Origin: an uncultured Clostridiaceae bacterium
GTDB taxonomy: Bacteria; Bacillota; Clostridia; Clostridiales; Clostridiaceae
DNA: 64,000 nucleotides
NCBI GenBank assembly: GCA_946405135.1
Contig: CAMJGD010000013.1
Coordinates: 1 to 64,000 of the forward strand
Reading direction: 5' to 3'
The notes beneath the pieces are model-generated. The model had not been told where the DNA came from. It did no database searches and was given only the letters and a program-made list of their open reading frames with translations. Positions 50,874-61,215 of the stretch are shown piece by piece. The stretch's first letter is position 1. Every line of letters starts with the position of its first letter. The position numbers and the translations under genes are program-made.

Positions 50874-51981
50874 ATTTTAATGAAAGCATAAGATCTACGA
50901 TATCTTTACCTGCATTTGGTTTTGCATATTTTTCACAATTGCTTTTCATAATTTTTAGTTTGTTATTATCTTTCAAAAGGTCTGGAATGATATTTTCACA
51001 ACTCTTTCCATTACCTAAATTCACAGCTAGGTTATGCCTTAACAAGAATTCTGCATTTTTTTCTTCCTGACCAGGTATGGCTGAAAATATAGCTAAGGGG
51101 ATATGAGAAATTAAAGCTTCAGATACAGTTAAACCTCCTGGTTTTGTAATTAGCAGATCAGAAGATTGCATATATCTATTTACCTCTTTAGTGTAACCTA
51201 CTATTCTAGTTTCCTTTTTTGAATCTTCTACTGCATCCATAAGAGAATAACGTAATTTTTTATTATTTCCTGTTATGGCTATGATTTGAAAATTCATATC
51301 TATGTCAGACAGCTGTTTATAGACTTCTAAAATATTTCCTATACCTAGACTTCCTCCCATTATTAAAAGTGTAGTCATGTTATCTTTTAAATTTAATGAG
51401 GTAAGAGTCTCTTTTTTATCATGTTTTATTAAAAAATCTGGATGTACTGGAATACCAAAGTCATATACTAATTCTCTTTTTACTCCCCTTTCTACCATTT
51501 CTTGTGCCATATCAGAATTGGATACTATATAGGCATCTATAGCAGGATGAATCCAAAAACTATGGGGAGCATAATCTGTTAATATAGACATAATAGGTAC
51601 ATGTATTTTTGATTTTAATTTTAGCACAGAAAGCATTTCTGTACTAAAGGGATGAGTGGAGACAATTATATCTGGATCAAAGTCATTAATAAGAGGAAGT
51701 ATTTTAGATGACATCAGCTCATTAAATTTATTACTTACACTAGCTATGCCATCATCACTTTCTGCATAATTGTACAGCATACCAAATATAGAAGGAGACA
51801 GTTTTATGCTTTTAAGGTAGCTGCCTATTATGACTTTATCCAAAAAAGGATTTATATATTTTATTGTATCTATTATTTCTACTTGAGATTCAGGAAATCT
51901 TAAAATGGTGTGGGCTTTTAACGCTTCTGCAGCATTCATATGACCTCCACCAGCAGATACTGATAAAATCAAAAGTTTCAT
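50872..51981 (-). CDS. UgtP/MGDG-synthase-like glycosyltransferase (GT28 family)
   Basis: 369 residues. The N-terminal MGDG-synthase domain has LSVSAGGGHMNAAEAL and VSTHPFSTEMLSVL; the C-terminal GT28 domain has LLIMGGSLGIGNIL, LLITKPGGLTVSEAL and PLAIFSAIPGQEEKNAEFL. Such enzymes transfer glucose or galactose from UDP-sugar to diacylglycerol, making glycolipids or LTA anchors. ATG 51981 follows AAAGGTGTG. Monocistronic and divergent from ypeB. It could supply the lipid anchor used by the LTA-synthase-like protein at 6199-8037 (inference). Confidence 0.87.
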   Translation of the reverse strand: MKLLILSVSAGGGHMNAAEALKAHTILRFPESQVEIIDTIKYINPFLDKVIIGSYLKSIKLSPSIFGMLYNYAESDDGIASVSNKFNELMSSKILPLINDFDPDIIVSTHPFSTEMLSVLKLKSKIHVPIMSILTDYAPHSFWIHPAIDAYIVSNSDMAQEMVERGVKRELVYDFGIPVHPDFLIKHDKKETLTSLNLKDNMTTLLIMGGSLGIGNILEVYKQLSDIDMNFQIIAITGNNKKLRYSLMDAVEDSKKETRIVGYTKEVNRYMQSSDLLITKPGGLTVSEALISHIPLAIFSAIPGQEEKNAEFLLRHNLAVNLGNGKSCENIIPDLLKDNNKLKIMKSNCEKYAKPNAGKDIVDLMLSLK

Positions 51982-52148
51982 ATAACTTTCACACCTTTAG
52001 TATTTATGTTTTAACTGTTATTATTTTGTACATTAAAACGTCAATAATAAGTATACAATACTTTTTATTTAATTGACACATTAAGTTTTTACTATACCAT
52101 AACATAGCATATCATAATAGCATTACAATTCTATATTATATATAAAAT

Positions 52149-52178
52149 GCATAACTTAATCAATAAATATACATACTA
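52149..52178 (+). promoter_or_regulatory. Sigma-G promoter of ypeB
   Basis: GCATA (52149-52153), an 18-bp spacer and CATACTA (52172-52178) agree at every defined position with the forespore sigma-G consensus (GnATR, 17-18 bp, CATnnTA). The predicted start is about 25 bp before the ypeB ATG. Confidence 0.8.
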
Positions 52179-52210
52179 CCATCATAGAGGAGTTTTTAGG
52201 AGGTAGTATT

Positions 52211-53584
52211 ATGAAAGTCAATATAAAAAATAGAAGGATTATATATACCTTGATAGTAACACTTATAGTTGTGTTTTCAGCTAGTTTTGCAATTCTTATG
52301 ACTATTGAAAGAAATGATTATAGAAATTTTCTTCAAAGCCAGTACAGCAAAAATATGTATGATTTAATTAATGATGTAGAAAATATAGAAGATAATCTCT
52401 CAAAGGTGGCAGTGGCTGGAACTCCAGAACAAGATATAATTATATTTCAGGAGATATTCAGATATTCATCCAATGCATCTGACAGACTTCATTCCCTTCC
52501 AATTCCGCAGGAAACTATAGAAAATACCAGTAAGTTTTTATCTCAAGTAGGGGACTTTTGCTATACATTAGTGAGAAGCTCCTCTGAAGGTAAGCAATTA
52601 TCAGAAGATCAGTATAAATTAATAGATGACTTATCAGATCAATCCTATAAGCTTATGGAAAACTTAAATATAGTACTTCAAGATATAAATAGAGGCAGAG
52701 TAAAATGGGGGGATATAAGAAAAAAAGTAGGAGGAGTATTGGCAAAGGGTGAAAATAATCTTGTAACAGACAAATTTAAAGTCATCCAAAAGCAGGTAGC
52801 ACAATATCCTGCATTAATCTATGATGGACCATTTTCTGACAATGTACTAGATATAAAGCCTAAAGTAGAAGCCAATCCTAAGGTAACTAAAGAGCAGGCC
52901 ATGGAGCAGGTTAAAAATATATTAGGTAGAGATAGAGTAGAAAGTATAGAAGAAAAGCAAGAAAGTAATCGAACCAAAATAAGTGCTTATAGCTTTAATA
53001 TTAAATTGAAAAATAGAAAAAATGAAGAATCTGTTGTATGTGATGTAAGTAAAAATGGAGGAAAACTTGTATATTTATTAGATAACAAAAAAATGAATAA
53101 ACCTTCTATGGATGAAAAGAAAGCTATAGAAATGGGAAATAAATTTTTAGATAATGCAGGATATAAGAACATGATACCCACATATACTTTAAAGTATGAA
53201 GATAATGTAACCATAAGTTACATATACAATCTTAATGGCATTAACATCTATCCTGACCAAATAAAGCTTAAGGTAGCTTTAGATGATGGGAGTATTATAG
53301 GTGTTGAAGCAGATAAGTATTTAGTTTCACATATGGATAATAGAAGTATACCTAAAGTAAAAATATCTGCAGAAGAAGCAAGAAAAAAGGTAAGTAAAAG
53401 GCTTAACATAAGTAATATGAAATTAGCTATTATACCTACGGAAACTAATCAGGAAGTACTTTGTTATGAATATAGTGGTTCTTATAGGGACAATATATTT
53501 AAGGTTTACATAAATGCTGAAAATGGAAGTGCCCAAAAAATAATAAAGATAATCAATACACCTAATGGGCAGTTAGCTATGTAA
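52211..53584 (+). CDS. ypeB: Germination protein YpeB
   Basis: 457 residues. YpeB stabilises and localises the cortex-lytic enzyme SleB in the dormant spore. N-terminal membrane anchor (about 9-30), helical region with the family motif AVAGTPEQDIIIFQEIFRYSSNASDRLHSLP, then two PepSY-like domains (about 235-300 and 390-455, for example KVTKEQAMEQVKNILG and KISAEEARKKVSKRL). ATG 52211 follows AGGAGG. A sigma-G promoter fits its role. Unusually, no sleB gene is next to it: the upstream gene is a divergent glycosyltransferase and the downstream one a PP-loop enzyme. Confidence 0.93.
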   Translation: MKVNIKNRRIIYTLIVTLIVVFSASFAILMTIERNDYRNFLQSQYSKNMYDLINDVENIEDNLSKVAVAGTPEQDIIIFQEIFRYSSNASDRLHSLPIPQETIENTSKFLSQVGDFCYTLVRSSSEGKQLSEDQYKLIDDLSDQSYKLMENLNIVLQDINRGRVKWGDIRKKVGGVLAKGENNLVTDKFKVIQKQVAQYPALIYDGPFSDNVLDIKPKVEANPKVTKEQAMEQVKNILGRDRVESIEEKQESNRTKISAYSFNIKLKNRKNEESVVCDVSKNGGKLVYLLDNKKMNKPSMDEKKAIEMGNKFLDNAGYKNMIPTYTLKYEDNVTISYIYNLNGINIYPDQIKLKVALDDGSIIGVEADKYLVSHMDNRSIPKVKISAEEARKKVSKRLNISNMKLAIIPTETNQEVLCYEYSGSYRDNIFKVYINAENGSAQKIIKIINTPNGQLAM

Positions 53585-53684
53585 AGCTAACTGCTAAAAA
53601 TAGCTTGATAAACTTCTCTAAAATTACTAAACTATAATTTATAGACCTTATTAAAAACTAAAGTAGTTTTAAAGGAGTGAGCAT

Positions 53685-54671
53685 ATGACAAGAGCATTAG
53701 CTATGATATCAGGAGGACTTGATAGTATACTTGCTGCCAAACTCATAAAAGATCAAGATATAGAAGTAATAGGAATATGTTTTAAATCTTACTTTTTTGA
53801 AGCAGATAAAGCTATAGATATGTGTAAACAGATAGATATACCTTTAGATATTATTGATTTTTCTAAAGAACATTTAGAAATGGTAAAACACCCTAAACAT
53901 GGCTATGGCAAAAATATAAATCCCTGCATTGATTGTCATGCTATGATGATGAGATATACTGGAGAGCTTTTAAAAAAATATGATGCTGATTTTATTGTAA
54001 CTGGTGAAGTGCTAAACCAGAGGCCTATGTCTCAAAATAAAAGATCCCTTGAATTAGTAAAAAAAGAATCAGGATTTGAAGATAAAATAATAAGGCCGCT
54101 CTGTGCTAAAAACTTAGAACCTACAGCCATGGAATTGAATAATTTAGTATGCAGAGAAAAGCTTCTTGATATTAGTGGCAGAAGCAGGCATAGGCAAATG
54201 GAATTAGCAAATCTATGGAATATTAAAGATTACCCTTCTCCAGCAGGTGGATGTAAACTTACGGAACCAAATTATGCTGAAAGGCTGAAGGATCTTTTGT
54301 CACATAAAGAGAATATAACAGAATCAGATATAAATATGCTAAGGTATGGGAGACATTTCAGATTTAATGAAAATGTAAAAATTGTGGTTGGCAGAACCTA
54401 TGAAGAAAGCAAAAACTTAAAAAAATATATTCAAAATGGAGATTTTATATTTTTTCCTAAGAACTATTCAGGTTCTATAGTAATAGCTACAGGAGTCATC
54501 GATATGGATTCTATAGCCTTTGCTGCAGCTCTTTCAGGCAGGTATAGTAAGGGGAAGGATGAAAAGGAAATAGAAATAAAGTATGGAAGACATAGAACAC
54601 CATTGAATAAGATAATAAAGGTTAATCCTTCAGAGGATAATGAAATTAATAAATATATAATAAATCCGTAA
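53685..54671 (+). CDS. PP-loop ATPase, MnmA/ThiI-like (tRNA thiolation type)
   Basis: 328 residues. The PP-loop SGGLDSILAAKL at the N-terminus adenylates a substrate. NPCIDCHAMMMRY carries a Cys pair in the position of the catalytic Cys of MnmA/ThiI-type enzymes, and SPAGGCKLTEPNYAERLKDL is typical of this clostridial subgroup. It lacks the THUMP domain of ThiI and the C-terminal barrels of MnmA, so it is neither classical enzyme. The C-terminal 120 residues (RYGRHFRFNENVKIVVGRTYEES) resemble an NFACT-R/DUF814-like fold. Likely tRNA or small-molecule thiolation. ATG 53685 follows AAAGGAGTGAG. Confidence 0.75.
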   Translation: MTRALAMISGGLDSILAAKLIKDQDIEVIGICFKSYFFEADKAIDMCKQIDIPLDIIDFSKEHLEMVKHPKHGYGKNINPCIDCHAMMMRYTGELLKKYDADFIVTGEVLNQRPMSQNKRSLELVKKESGFEDKIIRPLCAKNLEPTAMELNNLVCREKLLDISGRSRHRQMELANLWNIKDYPSPAGGCKLTEPNYAERLKDLLSHKENITESDINMLRYGRHFRFNENVKIVVGRTYEESKNLKKYIQNGDFIFFPKNYSGSIVIATGVIDMDSIAFAAALSGRYSKGKDEKEIEIKYGRHRTPLNKIIKVNPSEDNEINKYIINP

Positions 54672-54706
54672 GTAGGTTTATTGAGTATTAAAAAAGGAGA
54701 TTTAGT

Positions 54707-55126
54707 ATGAGTATGAGAAAAAAAGCTATAATATCTATTTCAAGTAACCAAGAAGAAAATAATGATGATAGCATAGAGGTTGTGACTCCAGGGGAATTTT
54801 ATAAAGAAGAAAATGAGTATTGTGCAGTATATAATGAAACAGAGATTTCTGGTATGGAGGGTACTACAACTACACTTAAAATTTCTCCAAGCAGGATATC
54901 TCTTTTAAGAGAAGGGACAACCAGTGCTAAAATGGATTTTGAAGAAAACAATCCCTGTGTTACATTATACAATACCCCTTATGGCATGCTTGAACTTAAA
55001 ATAGATACCCAAAAATTAAATATAGATATAGACGATAAGGGAGGAGAAGTTTTTATTAACTACCATATGAGTATTGCAGGACAAAATCCTCAGGCTACAG
55101 AGCTTAAGATAAAGATTAAATCTTGA
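54707..55126 (+). CDS. DUF1934 (YwiB-like) calycin-fold protein
   Basis: 139 residues, family DUF1934: KAIISISSNQ, Y-x-E-NEYCAVYNETEISGMEGTTTTLKI, MDFEENNPCVTLYNTPYGMLELKI, GGEVFINYHMSIAGQ. These form a lipocalin-like beta-barrel of unknown function that in Firmicutes often neighbours pyrG or arginyl-tRNA synthetase. ATG 54707 follows AAAAGGAG. Likely co-transcribed with the PP-loop gene (35 bases) and the sigma-54 activator (15 bases). Confidence 0.88.
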   Translation: MSMRKKAIISISSNQEENNDDSIEVVTPGEFYKEENEYCAVYNETEISGMEGTTTTLKISPSRISLLREGTTSAKMDFEENNPCVTLYNTPYGMLELKIDTQKLNIDIDDKGGEVFINYHMSIAGQNPQATELKIKIKS

Positions 55127-55141
55127 TTCAGGGGAAGAGCT

Positions 55142-56107
55142 ATGTATTCAAAAAAAACAGAAAAAGAGAAATGTAGTTATGAATTTGAAGATATAATAAC
55201 AAGAAACAGTAATATGAAAAATGCCATAGGGATTTTACAAAAAACTTCAAATACAGACTCACCTGTACTGATATACGGAGAAACAGGAACTGGCAAGGAA
55301 TTATTTGTACAGGCTATACATAATGCATCTCCTAGAAAAAGATGTGCTTTTATAGCTATAAACTGTGCAGCTATTCCAGAAAACCTTTTTGAGATGACTT
55401 TATTTGGAGCAACTAAAGGAAGTTATACTGGAGCCTTTGATAAAAAAGGATTATTTGAGTTAGCTGATGGAGGAACACTTTATCTAGATGAATTAAATTC
55501 TATGCCTTATGAAATTCAATCAAAGCTATTGAGGGTGATTCAGGAAGGAAAAGTAAGAAGAGTTGGTGATTATAAAGAAAAACAGATTAATGTGAGGTTA
55601 ATAACCACTTTAAATGAATATCCTGAAGAACTTTTAGAAAAGCAAAAATTACGAAAAGACCTATATTATAGACTTAATGTTATTAGAATAGATATACCTC
55701 CCTTAAGAGAGAGAAAAGAAGATATAGAGATACTTTCAAATTATTTTATTAAAAATTTTAATACAATGTTTAATAACAATGTGGTGGACTTAAAAAAAGA
55801 AGCCTTATGGTCTTTGACAAATTACAACTGGCCTGGTAATGTGAGGCAGTTAGAAAATCTCATACAAGCTATATTTAATTTTAAAAGTGAGGGATACATA
55901 GGTGTAGAGGATATAGCCTATGTAGATGAATCCATAATAAAATATGGTAGAAAACCTTTAAAAGAAGTAATAGAAGAAGTTGAAATAAATTATATAAAAG
56001 AGGCTTTATCTATAACTGAAGGAAACGTAAGCAAGGCTTCAGAATTATTAGGGATACCACGACAAACATTACAATATAAGATTAAAAAATATTTAATAAA
56101 ATATTGA
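55142..56107 (+). CDS. Sigma-54-dependent activator lacking a sensor domain
   Basis: 321 residues. After only about 18 residues the AAA+ domain starts: Walker A GETGTGKE, Walker B GGTLYLDE, arginine-finger region RKDLYYRLNVIRI, and a C-terminal Fis-type HTH (KASELLGIPRQTLQYKIKKY). The sigma-54 contact loop reads GSYTGA (93-98) instead of GAFTGA; Phe to Tyr is tolerated in known activators, while Ala to Ser is rarer. With no receiver, GAF or PAS domain, the protein may be controlled by amount or by a partner. ATG 55142 follows GGGGAAGAG. Its targets are not evident in the window. Confidence 0.87.
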   Translation: MYSKKTEKEKCSYEFEDIITRNSNMKNAIGILQKTSNTDSPVLIYGETGTGKELFVQAIHNASPRKRCAFIAINCAAIPENLFEMTLFGATKGSYTGAFDKKGLFELADGGTLYLDELNSMPYEIQSKLLRVIQEGKVRRVGDYKEKQINVRLITTLNEYPEELLEKQKLRKDLYYRLNVIRIDIPPLRERKEDIEILSNYFIKNFNTMFNNNVVDLKKEALWSLTNYNWPGNVRQLENLIQAIFNFKSEGYIGVEDIAYVDESIIKYGRKPLKEVIEEVEINYIKEALSITEGNVSKASELLGIPRQTLQYKIKKYLIKY

Positions 56108-56118
56108 TAAATTGGTTT

Positions 56119-56168
56119 AGGTTATGTATAGAAAAGTTATTTTCTTCATAACCTTTTACTTTTTTTGA
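56119..56168 (+). terminator. Terminator after the sigma-54 activator
   Basis: AGGTTATG...TAGAAAA and TTTTCTT...CATAACCT form a long stem, followed by TTTTACTTTTTTT. Confidence 0.75.
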
Positions 56169-56231
56169 TTAGAAAACAGCTTTAATGATAATAATCTTAA
56201 TATAAAAGCTTAAAATGGAGGGCTAGAAGAT

Positions 56232-56543
56232 ATGGCTATGGAGTATTATGATTTGAGCAGAGAAAAGTATATTAAAATAGTAAATTTTATATGCAGTTAT
56301 AATGGAATAAAAGAGAATGAACTATATAAGCTCTTAAAAGATAAGGAATGTAAGTATTTGCTTTTTCTTCTCTTAAAAAAATATAAGTGTACTAATAAAG
56401 ATATACTTATAGATATTTTAGGGCAAAATAATAAAAGCACCATAAGTTATAATTTTAAAAAAGCAGAGGAAAAATTTTTTGTAAATAGGGAATTGAGAGA
56501 AAAATATTTTGAAGTGGAGGACATTCTACAGAAAATAATATAA
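56232..56543 (+). CDS. Small protein with a DnaA-domain-IV-like helix-turn-helix
   Basis: 103 residues. The second half (CKYLLFLLLKKYKCTNKDILIDILGQNNKSTISYNFKKAEE and NRELREKYFEVEDIL) follows the pattern of DnaA domain IV: a helix of R/C-x-YLL, a 'sLp-IG-FGGRDHTTV-HA--KI' equivalent as ILGQNNKSTISYNFKKA, then 'D-ELR' as NRELREK. This is a TrpR/DnaA-C-type helix-turn-helix, so DNA binding is plausible. The N-terminal 40 residues are helical. ATG 56232 follows GGAGG with 11 bases. Not a truncated DnaA: there is no AAA+ part nearby. Function unknown. Confidence 0.55.
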   Translation: MAMEYYDLSREKYIKIVNFICSYNGIKENELYKLLKDKECKYLLFLLLKKYKCTNKDILIDILGQNNKSTISYNFKKAEEKFFVNRELREKYFEVEDILQKII

Positions 56544-56676
56544 AAAAACAAAAAATAATCAAAAAACTATAGAATATAATATAAAAATATGATATTATAT
56601 TATCTATATTATTTTGAACATAATAATCCCATTATATTAATAGGGTAATTTTTATTATAACCAAAATAATTGTTAA

Positions 56677-58323
<1,647 letters not shown>

Positions 58324-58327
58324 ATAT

Positions 58328-58372
58328 AAAAACCTTCTTAAAAATTATAATTTATAAGAAGGATTTTTATAA
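58328..58372 (+). terminator. Terminator after pyrG
   Basis: AAAAACCTTCTTA pairs with TAAGAAGGATTTTT (one mismatch) around an AT loop; T-rich tail. Confidence 0.85.
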
Positions 58373-58418
58373 AAATTATAGAAAACTATATATATAATTA
58401 ATAAATGGGGGTGATTTG

Positions 58419-58763
58419 ATGCTGATTAATACCGATATATATTTTGCTTTAAAGGATGTAGATGGACATTATATAAAAATGCATAATACGGTATTTAAGT
58501 TAAATAATCTATATCAGGAATATTCCCTCATAGAAATAAAGATGCAAGGTAAAAGAAGAATAGTGTTTAAGATTAAATGTCCTATATGTGACGAATACCA
58601 TTATTATATATATAAGATAAACGATATTATAAATAAAGATGTTATTATAATGGGTTGTGAAAAGATAGGTTGCCCTGTAATGTATATGGGGAAAAAAGAA
58701 CAGGTATTAAGTATTATAAAAAAGCAGGAACAGATATTTAAAGATATTTATTTTATGGTATAA
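58419..58763 (+). CDS. Hypothetical protein with a zinc-ribbon-like four-Cys motif
   Basis: 114 residues, family not recognised. Two Cys pairs, CPIC and, about 30 residues later, CEKIGC, could bind one zinc. The N-terminal half is beta-rich with a basic patch (QGKRRIVFKIK). ATG 58419 follows GGGGGTG; an adjacent TTG at 58416 is less likely. It is a single gene between pyrG and rho with its own terminator. Confidence 0.65.
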   Translation: MLINTDIYFALKDVDGHYIKMHNTVFKLNNLYQEYSLIEIKMQGKRRIVFKIKCPICDEYHYYIYKINDIINKDVIIMGCEKIGCPVMYMGKKEQVLSIIKKQEQIFKDIYFMV

Positions 58764-58766
58764 TGT

Positions 58767-58806
58767 AAAAACTGAGTAAAGTATTAAAACTTTGCTCAGT
58801 TTTTTG
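58767..58806 (+). terminator. Terminator before rho
   Basis: AAAAACTGAGTAAAG pairs with CTTTGCTCAGTTTTT (one mismatch), followed by TTG. Confidence 0.85.
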
Positions 58807-59031
58807 TTGACTGAAAAATATATAGGTATATAATTTAATATGATGTCTATTATATATTTTAAAGACATTATTATTTTGACCTATCCATATATCTTTACAA
58901 CAAATCCTTTCACACAGAATTTCCTTTTTATTCAGCTAATTCTTCAAAGGTTTATAACTTTTGTTTTATATGGATAAATTATGTTTATGACATAATGAAT
59001 GTAAGTAATATAATGATTTGGAGGTGCAACC

Positions 59032-60540
59032 TTGACTGCTAAAAATTATGAGGATATGACTTTAGCAGAACTCAAACTTATAGCTAAAGAAGTCAATATA
59101 AAAAACATATCAAAATTTAAAAAAAATGAACTTATAGAAGAGATAAGAAGAGTAAACCCAATTTCTATAAATAAAGATGGTGTAATTTTAAAAGAAAATA
59201 TATCTTCAAAAGGATCTACTAAAGAGGAGATAAAAGCCAAAAGCAGTATTGCTAAGCAAAATGAAAACGTGGAAAATACATATTTTCAGAAAGAAAATCA
59301 TGAAACCAGTAGAGATGAAATTAAAGAAGAGGTAAGCCAAAGTGAAAACATCACTTTAGATAAACCAGAAGAAGAAAATAAAAAGGAAAAACTAAAGACT
59401 ATGATAAATGATTCAGATTCAGCAAAAGGCGTATTAGAGATAAATGAAAATAATAGCTTTGGATTTTTAAGAGGAAAAAATTATCTTACAAGTCCTGAAG
59501 ATATATATGTTTCACCTTCTCAAATAAGGAGATTTAATTTAAGGACTGGAGATCAGGTAGAAGGAAAAGTTAGATTTCCTAAAGAAGGAGAAAAATTTAA
59601 AGCATTATTATATGTGGAAAGAATAAATGGCGAAAATCCAGAAAAGGCAGTAGGAAGAAAATCTTTTGAAAAACTTATACCTGTGTATCCAGATGAAAGA
59701 TTAAGATTAGAAACAGAAAATGAAAATGATCTTTCTTCACGACTTATGGATATAATATGTCCTATAGGAAAAGGTCAAAGAGGAGTAATAGTAGCTCCGC
59801 CGAAAGCAGGTAAAACCACACTGCTAAAAAAGATAGCTCAAAATATATCTAAAAATTATCCAAATATAAAGCTTATAGTGGTGCTCATAGATGAAAGACC
59901 AGAAGAAGTTACAGATATGCAAAGATCCATAAATGGTGAAGTTATATACTCTACTTTTGATGAAGAACCAGAACATCATACGAAAGTAGCTCAAATGGTT
60001 CTAGAAAGAGCAAAAAGAATGGTAGAGCAGGGTCAGGATGTAGTAATATTATTAGATAGTTTAACAAGACTTGCCAGGGCCTATAACTTAACCATTACAC
60101 CTACAGGAAGAACTCTTTCTGGAGGATTAGATCCAGGAGCTCTTATAATGCCTAAAAAATTCTTTGGAGCTGCAAGAAACATAGAAGAAGGAGGCAGCTT
60201 AACCATATTAGCTACAGCTTTGGTTGAAACAGGCAGTAGAATGGATGATATGATATTTGAAGAATTTAAAGGTACAGGAAATATGGAGGTCCATTTGGAT
60301 AGGAAACTTCAAGAAAGAAGGATATTCCCTGCCATAGATATTTATAAATCTGGAACCAGAAAAGAAGATCTTCTTTTGACAGAAGAAGAAAGAGAAGTAT
60401 CTTATAACATACGAAAAGTAATGTATAGAGAAGGTAATGTAGAAAATATTACAGAAAAATTAATAAATCTGTTATCTAAAACTAAAAATAATAAAGAATT
60501 TACAGAGATGTTTAAAAAGATAGATTTATCTTCAAAATAG
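59032..60540 (+). CDS. rho: Transcription termination factor Rho
   Basis: Hexameric RNA helicase that ends transcription. 502 residues, about 80 more than E. coli Rho. Rho-N SAP-like domain (1-45), then a low-complexity Glu/Lys/Asn/Ser-rich insertion (about 46-135), the cold-shock RNA-binding domain (about 138-205, [19 protein letters not shown]), and the ATPase with P-loop APPKAGKT (from A255), RPEEVTDM (Walker B region is [16 protein letters not shown]) and the Q-loop/R-loop downstream. TTG start at 59032 after TTGGAGGTG. In C. botulinum a prion-forming region has been described within this Rho insertion; here the insertion is shorter on Asn and richer in Glu and Lys. Confidence 0.96.
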   Translation: MTAKNYEDMTLAELKLIAKEVNIKNISKFKKNELIEEIRRVNPISINKDGVILKENISSKGSTKEEIKAKSSIAKQNENVENTYFQKENHETSRDEIKEEVSQSENITLDKPEEENKKEKLKTMINDSDSAKGVLEINENNSFGFLRGKNYLTSPEDIYVSPSQIRRFNLRTGDQVEGKVRFPKEGEKFKALLYVERINGENPEKAVGRKSFEKLIPVYPDERLRLETENENDLSSRLMDIICPIGKGQRGVIVAPPKAGKTTLLKKIAQNISKNYPNIKLIVVLIDERPEEVTDMQRSINGEVIYSTFDEEPEHHTKVAQMVLERAKRMVEQGQDVVILLDSLTRLARAYNLTITPTGRTLSGGLDPGALIMPKKFFGAARNIEEGGSLTILATALVETGSRMDDMIFEEFKGTGNMEVHLDRKLQERRIFPAIDIYKSGTRKEDLLLTEEEREVSYNIRKVMYREGNVENITEKLINLLSKTKNNKEFTEMFKKIDLSSK

Positions 60541-60551
60541 TATAAAAAGAA

Positions 60552-60582
60552 AATGGGAAAGATAAATATCTTTCCCTAATTT
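60552..60582. terminator. Terminator between rho and rpmE
   Basis: GGGAAAGAT (60555-60563) pairs with ATCTTTCCC (60568-60576) around AAAT. A/T tails on both strands serve the two convergent genes. Confidence 0.75.
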
Positions 60583-60795
60583 CTATTCTTCGTTTTTTAA
60601 GTTGAACTTCCTGTTAAATCTCTCAACTCTTCCGCCTACGTCAACTATCTTCTGACGACCAGTGAAGAATGGATGGCATTTAGAGCATATTTCTACTTTT
60701 AGTTCTTTTTTAACAGAACCTGTTGTAAAAGTATTTCCACATGCACACTTAACCACAGCATCATGGTGGTATTCTGGATGTATGCCTTCTCTCAT
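60583..60795 (-). CDS. rpmE: 50S ribosomal protein L31 (zinc-binding, type A)
   Basis: 70 residues from ATG 60795 (AAAGAGGTG upstream; the frame open to 60813 is not needed). [12 protein letters not shown] start, zinc ligands in CAC and [28 protein letters not shown] end. The four Cys mark the zinc-containing C+ form. Transcribed opposite to rho and tdk from an extended -10 promoter. Confidence 0.97.
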   Translation of the reverse strand: MREGIHPEYHHDAVVKCACGNTFTTGSVKKELKVEICSKCHPFFTGRQKIVDVGGRVERFNRKFNLKNEE

Positions 60796-60842
60796 CTGTT
60801 TCACCTCTTTCAAATTACGGATACCCGTTATATAACTACTAG

Positions 60843-60872
60843 ATTATAGCATAAATTTTCTTTAATAGTCAA
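60843..60872 (-). promoter_or_regulatory. Promoter of rpmE
   Basis: On the minus strand, TTGACT (60872-60867), an 18-bp spacer and TGC-TATAAT (TATAAT 60848-60843), an extended -10. It ends 11 bp from the inverted-repeat element, so the core promoter is intact. Confidence 0.75.
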
Positions 60873-60882
60873 GATAAATAGT

Positions 60883-61092
60883 AATTTAAGTGAGACTCCA
60901 AATTTTATATTTGGTCAGTCGGACTTACACCTACGTAATGAAATGGAGTAGGCGTTTCATTATAAATAATGATAAAAAACTTGATATATAGGCATTTATA
61001 GTATCATAAACTAAAGGAAACTCCTACTTCGCTACTCTACGTAGGAGTAAGTTCCGCTAGCTAAATCGAAGATTTAGAGCGTCACTTAAATT
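60883..61092. repeat. MITE-like imperfect inverted repeat, about 210 bp
   Basis: Ends AATTTAAGTGA (60883-60893) and TCACTTAAATT (61082-61092) are perfect inverted repeats. The pairing continues inward with mismatches for about 85 bases per arm, including ACTTAC(A/T)CCTACGTA and AGTAGG(C/A)GTTTC, around a loop of about 40 bases. No ORF. GC content is visibly higher than the flanks. It fills the divergent region between rpmE and tdk. It resembles a miniature inverted-repeat transposable element or a dispersed clostridial repeat; no clear target-site duplication is visible. Confidence 0.7.
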
Positions 61093-61161
61093 CTAATTTA
61101 TAGTTTAGTGTTTTTAAACAAAAATACAGTAAAATAACGACTTTTTTATATTGATATTAAG

Positions 61162-61170
61162 TGCTATAAT
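61162..61170 (+). promoter_or_regulatory. Extended -10 promoter of tdk
   Basis: TGC-TATAAT (61162-61170), 46 bases before the tdk ATG, without a clear -35. A short dyad ATAATG...CATTAT (61175-61193) follows in the leader. Confidence 0.5.
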
Positions 61171-61215
61171 CAATAATGTAAATTTCATTATAACATTCAT
61201 GAAGGAGTAGTTGGA

